A stretch of 48,965 nt of DNA from Planctomycetota bacterium (GCA_020848735.1 JADLHO010000033.1:1-48965), one strand, 5' to 3'. Counted from the stretch's first letter, positions 24,367 through 34,700 are shown. The notes: generated by a model not told the origin, from the letters alone. A program made the numbers and translations.

Positions 24367-26148
24367 GTGGCACGCGCGTCCGCCCTCGTCGACCGCCTAC
24401 GACCCGTGCGCCGCATCCTCGCGGCGTTCTTCGCGCGTCCACTGCCGGTGACGGCCGGCATCGCCTCGACGGTCACGGCCGCGCTCGTGCTGCTCGCGAT
24501 GCCGGTCCTCGCCGGTCGCGCGCTCGATGCGGCGCGCGTCGGCGACGCGGCGGGCGTGCAGCGCGCCGCGCTCCTCTTCCTCGCGTGCGCGGCCGGGGAA
24601 GGCACCCTCCGCTGGCTCGCGCGCCGCCTGCTGATCGGCGAGTCGCGCCGTGCGGAGGAGTCGCTCAAGCGGGCGATCGAACGGCACGTCGTCCGCCTGC
24701 CCGTGGCGAGCGTGGACGCGGCGCGCACCGGCGACCTGCTGAGCCGCATGTCGCAGGACGTCGAGCTCCTGCGCTTCGTCACGGGCCCGCTCCTGCTCTA
24801 CGGCACGCAGGCACTCATCGTGGTCCCGGGCGGCATCGCCCTCGTGATGCGCAGCTCGACCGCAGTGGCGATCGGCGCCGGCCTGCTCTTCGCCGTGATG
24901 GCGATCGGGCTGCGCTGGCTCGGCCCCCGGATCGAACGCCGCTCCGATGCCGCGCAGCAGGCGCTCGCCGCGATCGCGGAGCACACGTCCGAACGTGCCG
25001 TCGGGATCCGCGTCGTGCAGGCGTTCCATCGCCTGCTCGCCGAGGACCGGGCCATGACGGCGAAGGCGAGCGAGGTCGCCGAACGCGGTTACGCGGTCGC
25101 ACGTCTGCAGGCCCTCGTCGATCTCGTGATCCACGTCGCGGTCGAACTGGTCGTGCTCCTCGGTCTCGCCGTCGGAGCGATCGAGGTCGCGCGCGGTGCG
25201 AGCACGCCCGGCGCGCTGCTCGAGTACTGGGCACTGCTCGGCGTGCAGCTCGGGCCGCTCATGGCGCTCGGCTTCGTCTTCGGCGGCCTGCCGCGCGCGT
25301 TCGCCGCGGGTCACCGCGTCGAGGCGATCTTCGCGAATCCACGCGAGACGGTGCTCGGCGGCACCTTGCCCGCGGGACCCGGTCGACTCGAGGTGCGCGG
25401 CCTCACCTGGTCGCATCCGGGTGCGGCGTCACCGGTGCTGCAGGACGTCTCGTTCACGCTCGAGCCGGGCACGACGCTGGCGATCGTCGGCACCGTGGGC
25501 AGCGGCAAGAGCACGCTCGTCGATCTCGTGATGCGGCTGCGCGAGCCGCCGCGCGGTGCCGTGTTCCTCGACGGCCACGACGTGCTCGACCTCGCTCCCG
25601 CCGCGCTGCGCGCGCACTTCGCGGTGGCCCTGCAGGACCCGTTCCTCTTCAGCGACACCATCGCCGCGAACGTGCGCTTCGGGGCCGACGACGCAGATGT
25701 CGCCGCCGCGGTCGCGGACGCGGGTCTCGGACCCGACCTCGCCGCGCTGGCGGCCGGCGTCGAGACCGTCGTCGGCGAACGCGGGGTGACCCTGAGCGGC
25801 GGCCAGCGCCAACGCGTCGCACTCGCGCGCGCCCTCGCGAGCAGGCGCCCCGTGCTCGTGCTCGACGACACCCTCTCGGCGGTCGACCACGCGACCGAGA
25901 GCCGCATCCTCGCCAACCTGCGCGCGCGGCATCTGTCCGGCCGCACCGCGATCGTCGTCACGCACCGACTGAGCGCCGCCCGCCACGCCGACCGCATCCT
26001 CGTGCTCGAGGCCGGGCGGGTCGCCGCCTTCGGCCCGCATGCCGAGCTCGTGCGGAGCTGCACGACCTACGCCGCGACCTGGCGCAGCCAACGCGAGCAG
26101 TCGGCACTCGAGGGCGAGACCGTCGACGCCAGAGGTCGCGAGGCATGA
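24367..26148 (+). CDS. ABC exporter half-transporter with degenerate catalytic site
   Basis: This 593-residue protein has an N-terminal six-helix exporter domain (about 20-320) fused to an ATPase domain. Walker A is GTVGSGKST (375-383), the signature is LSGGQ (476-480), and Walker B ends LVLDDT, so the catalytic Glu is replaced by Asp501. The switch motif VTHRL is present. A canonical signature with a D instead of E is what the inactive-site partner of heterodimeric exporters shows (TM287-like, LmrC-like). The next gene supplies the complementary features, so the two together form one transporter. The substrate is unknown; multidrug or lipid export is typical. The GTG start is the best available. 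Confidence 0.88.
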   Translation: MARASALVDRLRPVRRILAAFFARPLPVTAGIASTVTAALVLLAMPVLAGRALDAARVGDAAGVQRAALLFLACAAGEGTLRWLARRLLIGESRRAEESLKRAIERHVVRLPVASVDAARTGDLLSRMSQDVELLRFVTGPLLLYGTQALIVVPGGIALVMRSSTAVAIGAGLLFAVMAIGLRWLGPRIERRSDAAQQALAAIAEHTSERAVGIRVVQAFHRLLAEDRAMTAKASEVAERGYAVARLQALVDLVIHVAVELVVLLGLAVGAIEVARGASTPGALLEYWALLGVQLGPLMALGFVFGGLPRAFAAGHRVEAIFANPRETVLGGTLPAGPGRLEVRGLTWSHPGAASPVLQDVSFTLEPGTTLAIVGTVGSGKSTLVDLVMRLREPPRGAVFLDGHDVLDLAPAALRAHFAVALQDPFLFSDTIAANVRFGADDADVAAAVADAGLGPDLAALAAGVETVVGERGVTLSGGQRQRVALARALASRRPVLVLDDTLSAVDHATESRILANLRARHLSGRTAIVVTHRLSAARHADRILVLEAGRVAAFGPHAELVRSCTTYAATWRSQREQSALEGETVDARGREA

Positions 26149-27938
26149 GCGACACCCCCGTGCCTCGTCGGCGGATCACGGACCGCGCGCAGCTCGCACG
26201 GCTCTGGTCCTTCGTGCGCCCGTACCGCGTCCGCCTCGCCGCCGCGCTCGGGCTCCTGCTCGCCTCCTTCGCGATCGAGCTCGCCGGTCCCGCGTTGATC
26301 CGCGCCGCGATCGACGGCCCGCTCGCCGCCGCGGCGCGCGGCACTCCGCTCGAGCCGCTGGTCGCGGAACTCGCCGCGCTCGCGGGCGGCTACCTCGCAT
26401 GCATCCTGGTCGGCGCCGCGCTCGGGTTCACCTTCGCGCGCACGGCGGCACGCATCGGGCGCAGCGTCGTGCGCGACCTGCGCATCGCCCTCTGGCGGAA
26501 GCTCGTGCGCATCGACGCACGCTGGCACGACCAGAACCCGAGCGGGCGCGTGGTCACGCGCATGACGACGGACCTCGAGAATCTCGACGAGCTCGTGTCG
26601 AGCGGCGGACTCCACGCGGTCTTCGACCTCCTGAAGCTCGTCGGCATCGTCGCGGTGCTCGCGTTCGTGCAGCCCGCGGTCTTCGTGCTCGGCCTGATCG
26701 CGGTCCCGACGGCGGCGGCGGTCAGCCTCGTGTTCCGCGGCGCCGCACGCCGGGCGTACGGCGACGTCCGCACGCGCGTCGCGGACCAGGCCGCGTTCAC
26801 GGCGGAGTTCGTCGGCGGCATCCGGACGGTGCGGGCCTACGGCCGCGAGGCGCTGATCGACGCGCGCTACGACGAGCTGAACGCGCGGACGCGCGGCGCA
26901 TGGGTCCGGACGGTGCGGGCGTTCGCGGCGTTCTTCGCCTCGGTGGACTTCGTGCTGCGCAGCGCGCAGGCCGCGATCCTGCTCGTCGGTGGTCGGGCCG
27001 TGGCGCTCGGGGAAGCGACCGCCGGCGCACTCGTCCAGAGCTGGCTCTACTTCGGCAAGCTGCAGGAGCCGATCCGCGAACTCGGCGAGCGCTGGCACGT
27101 GCTGCAATCCGCGCTCAGCAGCGCCGAGCGCATCCTCGCGATCCTCGACGAACCGGACGGCCCGGGCGACCCCGCCACCGGCGCGCCGCCCGCGTCGACC
27201 GGAGCAGCCGCCGGCGACCTGCAGTTCGACGGCGTCGCATTCGGCTACACGCCGGATCGCCCCGTGCTGCGCGGCGTCGACCTCGCGGTGCGCGCCGGCG
27301 AGACGGTGGCGGTCGTCGGCCCGACCGGTGCCGGCAAGTCGACCCTGCTCGCCCTCCTCTCCCGTCTGCACGACGTCGATCGCGGTGTGATCCGACTCGG
27401 CGGCGTTCCCATCACCGCGATGCCGATCGCCGTGCTGCGGCGGAAGGTCGCGGTCGTGCAGCAGGAGCCCCTGCTCTTCGACGGTTCCGTCCTGGACAAC
27501 GTGCGGCTCTTCGACGAGTCGATCGACCGCGACGCCGTCGCGCGGACGATCGCGGCGATCGGCGCCGAGTCCCTGCTCGCGGCACGCGGCGGGCTCGATG
27601 CGCCCGTCGGCGAACGTGGCCAATTGCTCTCGCGTGGCGAGCGCCAGCTCGTCGCGTTCGCGCGCGCCCTGCTCGCGGACCCCGACGTGCTCGTGCTCGA
27701 CGAGGCGACGGCGAGCGTCGACAGCGCGACCGAAGGCCGCCTGCAGGCGGCGCTCGCGAAGCTGCGGGCGGGCCGCACCTGCCTCGTCGTGGCGCATCGC
27801 CTCGCCACGGTGCGCGACGCCGATCGCATCGTCGTCCTCGTCGAGGGCCGCGTCGTGGAGGAGGGTCGCCACGCCGAGCTCGTGCAGCGCGGCGGCGTCT
27901 ACGCGCGCATGCACGACGCGGCGACCGCGCTCGTGTGA
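26145..27938 (+). CDS. ABC exporter half-transporter, catalytic partner
   Basis: This 597-residue protein has the same fold as the upstream gene product. Six helices lie at about 30-320, with the coupling-helix region near GRVVTRMTTDLENLDELVS. Walker A is GPTGAGKST (392-400) and Walker B is LVLDEATASVD with an intact catalytic Glu520. The signature is LSRGERQ (495-501) instead of LSGGQRQ. An intact Walker B with a degraded signature is the mirror image of the partner. This gives one consensus and one degenerate ATP site, as in heterodimeric exporters. The ATG overlaps the upstream stop by 4 nt, supporting stoichiometric synthesis. It ends 16 nt before the convergent nth stop. Confidence 0.9.
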   Translation: MSDTPVPRRRITDRAQLARLWSFVRPYRVRLAAALGLLLASFAIELAGPALIRAAIDGPLAAAARGTPLEPLVAELAALAGGYLACILVGAALGFTFARTAARIGRSVVRDLRIALWRKLVRIDARWHDQNPSGRVVTRMTTDLENLDELVSSGGLHAVFDLLKLVGIVAVLAFVQPAVFVLGLIAVPTAAAVSLVFRGAARRAYGDVRTRVADQAAFTAEFVGGIRTVRAYGREALIDARYDELNARTRGAWVRTVRAFAAFFASVDFVLRSAQAAILLVGGRAVALGEATAGALVQSWLYFGKLQEPIRELGERWHVLQSALSSAERILAILDEPDGPGDPATGAPPASTGAAAGDLQFDGVAFGYTPDRPVLRGVDLAVRAGETVAVVGPTGAGKSTLLALLSRLHDVDRGVIRLGGVPITAMPIAVLRRKVAVVQQEPLLFDGSVLDNVRLFDESIDRDAVARTIAAIGAESLLAARGGLDAPVGERGQLLSRGERQLVAFARALLADPDVLVLDEATASVDSATEGRLQAALAKLRAGRTCLVVAHRLATVRDADRIVVLVEGRVVEEGRHAELVQRGGVYARMHDAATALV

Positions 27939-27954
27939 GCACGGCGCGCGCCGT

Positions 27955-28644
27955 TCAGCGCGGCGCGGCGAACGAGCAGATCGGACAGCGCGCGGGGTCG
28001 TGCCCCCGCGCGGGGCAGTGCTCGCGCCCGAACCAGATGATCTGGAGATGGAGCTTGTTCCAGTGCTCGCGCGGGAAGAGCGCCGTGAGATCGCGTTCGG
28101 TCCGCACCACGGAGCTGCCGTCCGAGAGCCCCCAGCGCGCCGCGCAGCGATGGATGTGGGTGTCGACGGGGAACGCCGGCACGCCGAAGGCCTGCGCCAT
28201 CACGACGGACGCCGTCTTGTGTCCCACTCCCGGCAGCGCCTCGAGCGCCGCGAGCTCGGCGGGGACCCGGCCGCCGTGCCGTTCGACGAGCTGCGCCGCG
28301 AGCTTGCGGATCTGGCGGGCCTTCGTCGGGGCGAGCCCGACGCTCCGGATCGCGCCGAGGATCGCGAGTTCGGGAACTGCGGCCATCTCGGCTGGTGTTG
28401 CGGCAAGACGGAAGAGCTCGGGCGTCACCAGGTTCACGCGGACATCGGTCGTCTGCGCGGAGAGCAGCACCGCGACGAGCAGCGTGAAGGGGTCTCGGTG
28501 ATCGAGGGGCACCGGCGGCGAGGGGTAGTAGCCGTCGAGGACCGCGGCGATCCGGCTCGCCTTCGCGCGCAGGGCGGGGCTGGGCCGCGCACCCTCCGGC
28601 GCGTCGCCATCCCGCCCGCGCTTCGGCCTGCCGGCTCGGTTCAC
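27955..28644 (-). CDS. nth: endonuclease III family DNA glycosylase
   Basis: This 229-residue base-excision repair enzyme removes oxidised pyrimidines and cuts at abasic sites. DPFTLLVAVLLSAQTTD is the family opening block, the helix-hairpin-helix reads LPGVGHKTASVV with the catalytic Lys143, and FPVDTHIHR holds Asp161. The iron-sulfur loop is unusual: cysteines lie at 210, 220 and 223 in a C-x9-C-x2-C pattern, and the chain ends six residues later without the fourth cysteine of the usual C-x6-C-x2-C-x5-C. The GTG at 28644 has no ribosome-binding site, and a -10-like TAGCCT ends 7 nt before it, suggesting a leaderless message. About 30 basic residues precede the catalytic domain. Confidence 0.9.
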   Translation of the reverse strand: MNRAGRPKRGRDGDAPEGARPSPALRAKASRIAAVLDGYYPSPPVPLDHRDPFTLLVAVLLSAQTTDVRVNLVTPELFRLAATPAEMAAVPELAILGAIRSVGLAPTKARQIRKLAAQLVERHGGRVPAELAALEALPGVGHKTASVVMAQAFGVPAFPVDTHIHRCAARWGLSDGSSVVRTERDLTALFPREHWNKLHLQIIWFGREHCPARGHDPARCPICSFAAPR

Positions 28645-28651
28645 GGCGCCG

Positions 28652-28657
28652 AGGCTA
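28652..28657 (-). promoter_or_regulatory. -10-like element immediately before nth
   Basis: TAGCCT, preceded by GC, lies on the minus strand 7 nt from the GTG start of nth. Transcription from it would begin at or next to the start codon. No good -35 is visible upstream. Confidence 0.35.
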
Positions 28658-28671
28658 GCTCGACCCGGGGC

Positions 28672-28710
28672 AAAAAAAATGGAGACCGGAGGGCGAACCC
28701 TCCGGTCTCC
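28672..28710 (-). terminator. intrinsic terminator for a minus-strand transcript
   Basis: A perfect 13-bp stem (28681-28693 with 28698-28710) encloses a TTCG loop as read on the minus strand. Eight T residues follow (A-tract at 28672-28679 on the plus strand). This is by far the clearest intrinsic terminator in the window. It faces leftward, yet no recognisable protein gene on the minus strand lies just to its right, which implies an unannotated transcript ending here. Confidence 0.85.
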
Positions 28711-28900
28711 TGCTCGCTCTCTTCTCTTGCTCGTTCTCTCACCGGGCCGTCGTCACACCGGCTCGACCCGAAGGTCTGCCCGGCGCGCGAACCGGCCTGG
28801 CCTCGTCAGAGGCGCGGGTTGGTGGAACCCGCAGCCGCTTCACTCGGCCCTGTTCTATGACCGAGCGCGTCAGAAGTTTCCTCCAGGCTTCGAGGATTTC
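28711..28900 (-). ncRNA. candidate structured small RNA upstream of typA
   Basis: Directly upstream of the terminator, on the minus strand, four hairpins lie within about 100 nt. They are GACC-TTCG-GGTC (28776-28765), a classic UUCG tetraloop; GCCTC-TGAC-GAGGC (28813-28800); GCGGGTT-CCACC-AACCCGC (28832-28814); and CTCGG with CCGAG around a 13-nt loop (28865-28843). A purine-rich spacer joins them to the terminator. I cannot match it to tRNA, tmRNA, SRP RNA or RNase P. 6S RNA was considered but neither shown nor excluded. The 5' end is unknown and could extend to about 29040. Confidence 0.4.
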
Positions 28901-29041
28901 GCGGCGCGGCTCGCGCGGGGCACGTCGAACCGCGGCGGAGCCGCCCCCGGCACCGGCCGATCGCGCGGTCTCCCACGCGCGACGTGGGATCGATCCCGCG
29001 CTCTCGATGCGGGACGAACGCGAGGGAGTGCGTCTGGCCCA

Positions 29042-29069
29042 TTGACGCGGCGCCGCTCCGCACCAGAAT
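29042..29069 (+). promoter_or_regulatory. candidate typA promoter
   Basis: TTGACG (29042-29047) and CAGAAT (29064-29069) are separated by 16 nt. Transcription would start near 29076, giving a leader of about 15 nt that still contains GAGG ahead of the typA ATG. Confidence 0.45.
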
Positions 29070-29090
29070 GCTCGCCCCCCGAGGTCCGAC

Positions 29091-30923
29091 ATGAGCCGCC
29101 GCATCCGCAACGTTGCCATCATCGCGCACGTCGACCACGGCAAGACCACCCTGGTCGACGGCCTGCTGAAGCAAACCGGCACGTTCCGTGCCAACCAGCA
29201 GGTCCACGACTGCGTCCTGGACAGCAACGACCTCGAGCGCGAGCGCGGCATCACGATCCTCGCGAAGAACACGGTCGTGTGGTTCGGCGACGTGAAGATC
29301 AACCTGATCGACACCCCCGGCCACGCCGACTTCGGCGGCGAGGTCGAACGCGTGCTCTCGATGGCCGACGGCGTGCTGCTGCTCGTCGATGCCGCCGAGG
29401 GCCCGATGCCCCAGACGCGCTTCGTGCTGAGCAAGGCCTTCCAGCACGGCCTCGTCCCGATCGTGGTCATCAACAAGGTCGACCGACCCGACGCGCGCTG
29501 CCGCGAGGTGCTCAACGAGGTCTTCGACCTCTTCATCGACCTCGACGCCGACGAGCATCAGCTCGAGTTCCCGGTCCTGCTCGGTTCGGGGCGCGGCGGT
29601 TGGATGTCGCGCACCTACCTCGAGGACCAGAAGACCGGCGGCGACCTGCGGACGCTCTTCGAGGCGATCGTCCAGCACATCCCCGAGCCGAAGGACGATC
29701 CGGACGGCCCGCTGCGTTTCCGCGTCACCACCCTCGACTGGTCCGACTACGTCGGCCGCATCGCGATCGGACGCATCCATCGCGGCCGCCTGCACGTCGG
29801 CGATCGGGTGTGCCGCGTCGCCGCGGACGGCCGACGGACCCAGCAGACGGTCCGTGGGCTCGCCACCTTCGAAGGCCTCGCACGGACCGAGGTCGACGTC
29901 GTCGAGGCCGGCGATCTCTGCGCGGTCTGGGGCATCGAGGAGCTCCTGATCGGCGAGTCGCTCACCGACATCGAAGTCGTCGAGCCGATGCCGGTCGTCG
30001 CGATCGACCAGCCGACGATGAGCGTCGTGCTGCGCATCAACGACTCGCCCTTCGCCGGCAAGGAGGGCAAGTACGTCACGAGCCGCCACCTCCAGGAGCG
30101 GCTCGAACGCGAGCTGCGCGTGAACGTCGCGCTCCGCGTCGAGCAGGGCGAGACGGCCGACGCCTTCATCGTGTCCGGCCGCGGCGTCATGCACCTCGGC
30201 TTCCTCTTCGAGACGATGCGCCGCGAGGGCTACGAGTTCTCGGTCGGCAAGCCGCGCGTGATCCTGCGCGAAGAGGACGGCGAGCGTCTCGAACCGATCG
30301 AGCAGCTCACGATCGACTGCCCGGAGTCGGCGACGGGCCGCATCATCGAGATCCTCGGCGAGCGCCGGGCCGAAATGGTGCGCATGGATCGCAAGGGCAG
30401 CTTCCAGCGCATCGAGTTCACCATCCCTTCGCGCGGCCTGATCGGCGTGCGCAACCGGATCCTGAACGCCTCGGGCGGCCAGGCGACGATGCACCACGTC
30501 TTCCAGGAGTACGGCGCATGGCGGGGTCCGATCCAGGACCGCGCCGCGGGCGTGCTGGTGTCGATGGCGCCGGGCAAGTCGACCTTCTACAGCATCGATG
30601 CCCTGCGCGACCGCGGGACCTTCTTCGTCCACCCGCAGACGGACGTCTACGAAGGGATGATCGTCGGCGAACACTGCCGCGACAACGACCTCGTGGTCAA
30701 CCTGTCGCGCGAGAAGAAGCTGACGAACGTGCGCTCGAGCACGAAGGAGAACTTCGTCAAGCTGATCCCGCCGCGCGTGTTCGGCGTGGAAGAGGCGCTC
30801 GAGTACGTCGGCGAGGACGAGTACGCGGAGATCACGCCCAAGAGCGTGCGCCTGCGGAAGATCCTGCTGAAGGAGACGGATCGGAAGCGGCTCGACCGCG
30901 CCGCACGCAGCGCCGCGGATTGA
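29091..30923 (+). CDS. typA: ribosome-associated translational GTPase TypA/BipA
   Basis: This 610-residue GTPase of the elongation-factor class binds ribosomes and aids subunit assembly and growth under stress. G1 is AHVDHGKTT (residues 12-20), switch I is RERGITI, G3 is DTPGHADF and G4 is NKVDRPDA. Domain II follows, then the EF-G-like domains III and V and the family-specific C-terminal domain with [15 protein letters not shown] and KKLTNVRSS. The length matches the usual 600-615. GAGG precedes the ATG by 6 nt. It is transcribed away from the small-RNA candidate, with rnc 75 nt downstream. Confidence 0.96.
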   Translation: MSRRIRNVAIIAHVDHGKTTLVDGLLKQTGTFRANQQVHDCVLDSNDLERERGITILAKNTVVWFGDVKINLIDTPGHADFGGEVERVLSMADGVLLLVDAAEGPMPQTRFVLSKAFQHGLVPIVVINKVDRPDARCREVLNEVFDLFIDLDADEHQLEFPVLLGSGRGGWMSRTYLEDQKTGGDLRTLFEAIVQHIPEPKDDPDGPLRFRVTTLDWSDYVGRIAIGRIHRGRLHVGDRVCRVAADGRRTQQTVRGLATFEGLARTEVDVVEAGDLCAVWGIEELLIGESLTDIEVVEPMPVVAIDQPTMSVVLRINDSPFAGKEGKYVTSRHLQERLERELRVNVALRVEQGETADAFIVSGRGVMHLGFLFETMRREGYEFSVGKPRVILREEDGERLEPIEQLTIDCPESATGRIIEILGERRAEMVRMDRKGSFQRIEFTIPSRGLIGVRNRILNASGGQATMHHVFQEYGAWRGPIQDRAAGVLVSMAPGKSTFYSIDALRDRGTFFVHPQTDVYEGMIVGEHCRDNDLVVNLSREKKLTNVRSSTKENFVKLIPPRVFGVEEALEYVGEDEYAEITPKSVRLRKILLKETDRKRLDRAARSAAD

Positions 30924-30998
30924 GCGCAGCGCGCGGCTCCTGGTCGGCCAGGAAAGCGCGGGCTATCCTCCGCCGCTCTCCCGCGATGCCCTCCTGAC

Positions 30999-31724
30999 GT
31001 GAAGCCCCGCGACGAACTGCGCGCGAAGATGCTCGGCGAGCTCGCGGAGCGACTGGGGCACGAGTTCCGCAGACCCGAGCTGCTCGCCGAAGCCCTGGTC
31101 CACCCGTCGATGGGCAACGAGCGGGACGACAGCTATGAGCGGCTCGAGTTCCTCGGCGACGCCGTGCTCGGCCTCTTCGTCACCGAGGCCCTCTTCGCCG
31201 CGAATCCCGACAAGTCCGAGGGCGAGCTCACCCGCATGCGCTCCGCCCTCGTCAGCCGGGAGCCGCTCGCGGCGATCGCGCGTCGCCTGCACCTGCCGAG
31301 CTGCGTGCAGGCCGGCCGCGGCATGCGGAGCGCGGAGCTCGATTCCGACCGCATCCTCGCCAACCTCCTCGAAGCGGTGCTCGCCGCCGTCTACCTCGAT
31401 GGCGGCGTGCGCGCGGCGCGGCGCTTCGTGAAGCAGCACGTCCTCACGGGCAAGACCGCGAAGACCGCGGCGCCGAGCGCGCCGAGCGATCCGAAATCGC
31501 GACTCCTGCACGCGACCCAGGCCGAAGGGCGTGGGCAACCGGTCTACCGGCTGCTCGATGCGCACGGGCCCGACCACGCGCGGACCTTCCTCGTCGCCGT
31601 CGAGGTCGGCGGAGTCGACCTCGCGCGCGGCAGCGGCGGCAGCAAGCGGGCGGCAGAGCGAGCGGCCGCGGAGCTGGCACTCGCCGCGCTGCAGGCGCGG
31701 AACGACGACGACCCGCCCGCATGA
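30999..31724 (+). CDS. rnc: ribonuclease III
   Basis: This 241-residue enzyme cleaves double-stranded RNA in rRNA maturation and mRNA decay. The signature ERLEFLGDAVLG (47-58) carries metal ligands Glu50 and Asp54. The second metal block reads ILANLLEAVLAAVYLDGG, with Glu125 present but Asn122 where Escherichia coli has Asp114. A double-stranded RNA-binding domain fills residues from about 165, ending GSKRAAERAAAELAL. The GTG start at 30999 is the best fit to the family N-terminus; there is no ribosome-binding site. A -10-like GCTATCCT ends 29 nt upstream. It overlaps mfd by 4 nt (ATGA). Confidence 0.92.
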   Translation: MKPRDELRAKMLGELAERLGHEFRRPELLAEALVHPSMGNERDDSYERLEFLGDAVLGLFVTEALFAANPDKSEGELTRMRSALVSREPLAAIARRLHLPSCVQAGRGMRSAELDSDRILANLLEAVLAAVYLDGGVRAARRFVKQHVLTGKTAKTAAPSAPSDPKSRLLHATQAEGRGQPVYRLLDAHGPDHARTFLVAVEVGGVDLARGSGGSKRAAERAAAELALAALQARNDDDPPA

Positions 31725-34700
31725 GCTCGCCGGGGGCCTTCCTCCGCCTCGCCGCCGCCGAACGCGTGCTCGAGGCGATCGAGCACCAGGGCCGGCACCT
31801 CGCCGTCGGCGGTCTCTGGGGCGCGAGCGCGGCGCTGTTGGTCGCAGGGCTCCGTGCGAAGCTCGCGCGCCCGGTGCTCGTCGTGACCGCAGACGACGGC
31901 GACACGACCTCGTTCGCCGACGACCTGCAGACCTTCGGCATCCCCTCGCCGCTGCGCCTGATGCGCCAGGACCAGGACGAGGAGGGTCGACCCGAGCCCG
32001 TGAGCGAAGGCGCGCGCGCGCGATGCCTCGCGGCACTCGTCGACCACGACACCGCGAGCGCGGGCCCCGCGCTCCTCTGCACGAGTCTCGAGGCCTTGCT
32101 GCAGCCGGCGCCCGACGTGGCGTCGCTGCGCGCCGGTGTCGTCGCGCTGCGCAAGGGCCAGCGCATCGGACAGGACACGCTGCTGCAGCGGTGCATCGAC
32201 GCGGGGATGCGCAAGGTCGCGCTCGTCGTGGCCCCGGGCGAGGTGAGCCGTCGCGGCGACGTGCTCGACGTGTTCCCGCTCGCGGCGTCCGAAGCGGTGC
32301 GCATCGAGTTCCTCGACGACGAGATCGAGTCGATCCGCACCTTCGACGCCGACTCGCAGCGCTCGCTGCTCGTGCTCGACGAGGTCGCGCTGCGCGTCGG
32401 TGGTCATGTGCGCGACGCCAACGCCGCACGCACGCAGGTCCTCACGCTCGTCGTCCGTCGCGACCTGCTCGTGTTCTGGTACGAACCCCTGCGCATCGAC
32501 GAACGCCGTCAGGCCCTCGCGACGAGCGGCGGTGCCGAGGCCCGCAACGCACTCGTCGCGCTGCAGGAGACCCTCGGCCCGCTCGGCTGGATCGAGATCG
32601 GTTCGCTGCCGAGTCGTGACGTCGACTTCCGCATCCTCTCCGCCGGCGGCGGCGCGGCGTCGGGGGAGACGGACCCGCTGGGCCGACTGCGCGCGATCCG
32701 CGGCGTCGACGGCGGCGAGGTCGAACTCGTCTGCCGCACCGAGGCGGAGCAGCGACGCCTCGCGGAGGTCTTCGAGCACAAGGGCGTCGAGCTCGCGCGC
32801 GAACGCGTCACCCTGCGCACCGGCTCGCTGAGCCGGGGCTTCCGCGTGCCGGAACTGCGATGGACCGTCCTCTCGAACGTCGAGTTCGCCGGCGTGCCCG
32901 CGAGCGCGCGCGTGAGGGCGCGGCCGAAGGTGCCGACCCGCGCGGTGCAGACCTTCTTCGAACTCGGTCCCGGCGACCTCGTCGTGCACGCCGTGCACGG
33001 CATCGCGCTCTTCGAGGGCATCGAGCGCATCAAGCGCGGCGACGCGGAGGAGGACTGCCTCCGGCTGCAGTTCAAGGACCAGGTCCGCCTCCTGGTTCCC
33101 GGCTCGAAGATCCACCTCGTCCAGAAGTACGTCGGCGCGGGCGGTGCCGCGCGTCCGCCGCTCGACAAGCTCGGCGGCAAGGGCTTCCAACGCCGCAAGG
33201 ACGAGGTGCAGGCGGCGCTGTTCGACCTCGCGGCGGAGCTGCTCGAGGTCGAGGCCGAGCGCGAGCGCGTGCGGCGCGCCCCGTTCCCACGCGACCCGCT
33301 CGAGAGCGAGTTCCTCGACGGCTTCCCCTTCGAGGACACCCAAGACCAGGCGACCTGCTGGGAGGAGCTCCGCGCCGACCTCGAGGCGGATCGACCGATG
33401 GACCGCCTGCTCTGCGGCGACGTCGGGTTCGGCAAGACCGAGCTCGCGATGCGCGCCGCGTTCAAGGTGGCGATCACGGGTCGGCAGGTCGTCGTGCTCG
33501 TTCCGACCACCGTGCTCGCGGAGCAGCACCATCGCAACTTCTCGCGGCGCATGGCGCCGCACGGCCTGCGCGTCGAGGTCGTGTCGCGCTTCGTCGCTCC
33601 CAAGCGAAGCAAGCAGGTGCTCGCCGACTGCGCCGCCGGGCGCGTCGACGTGTTGCTCGGCACACACCGCCTCTTCGGCGGAGACGTCGCCTTCGCGAAC
33701 CTCGGCCTCGTGATCGTCGACGAGGAACAGCGCTTCGGCGTGCGGCAGAAGGAGCACATGAAGAAGCTCCGCGCGGGCGTCGACGTGCTCGCGTTGAGCG
33801 CGACCCCCATCCCGCGCACCCTGCACGCCTCGCTGCTCGGGATCCGCCGCATCTCCACGCTGTCGACGCCGCCACCGGGTCGCCAGGACGTGGAGACGAA
33901 GGTCGCGTGGCGCGACGACGCGATCCTGCAGGGCGCCATCGCGCACGAGCTCGCGCGCGGCGGCCAGGTCTTCGTGCTCCACGACCGCATCACGGGCCTC
34001 GCGGCCCTGAAGGCTGCCGTCGAACGCCTCGTGCCCACGGCACGCGTCGCGATCGGGCACGGCCAGCTCACCGAGCGCGAACTCGAGCGCACCTTGCGCG
34101 CGTTCGTCGCCGGGCAGGTCGACGTGCTCGTGTGCACGTCGATCGTCGAGAACGGCCTCGACATCCCGAGTGCCAACACGATCCTCGTCGACCGCGCGGA
34201 CCACTTCGGCCTCGCGGAGCTGCACCAGCTCCGCGGCCGCGTCGGCCGCAGCGACGTCCGGGCCGCGTGCTGGCTGCTGATGGATCGCCTCGCGCCGCCG
34301 CCCGAATCGGCGCGCCAGCGACTCGCGGCGCTCGCGGAGTTCTCGCACCTCGGCGCCGGCTTCGCGATCGCGATGAAGGACCTCGAGATCCGCGGCGCCG
34401 GCAACCTGCTCGGCCCGCAGCAGTCGGGCCACATCGCCGCGGTCGGCTACGAGATGTACTGCCATCTGCTGCGCTCTGCGGTCGAGCAGGCGAAGGTCCT
34501 CGGAGCGCCCGTCAGCGCGGAGATCCGCGAGGTCGACGTCGACCTGCAGGTCTCGGCCTTCGTCCCCGAGGACTTCGTCGGCGACAGCAAGGCGCGGCTC
34601 GAACTGCTGCGCGAGATGGACGGCGCCACCAATCCGGGCGAAGCCGCGCGCATCCGCGCCGACCTCATCGATCGGCACGGCAAGCTCCCCAAGCCGGTGG

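Noticed and set aside
28765..28865. tRNA or tmRNA in the region upstream of typA
   Set aside because: No T-arm consensus, acceptor pairing or CCA end could be found on either strand.
28739..29536. 265-residue minus-strand open frame ending next to the strong terminator
   Set aside because: It would give the terminator a protein gene, but half of it is antisense to typA and the rest is Arg/Pro/Ser-rich with no start signal. A structured RNA is the better explanation.
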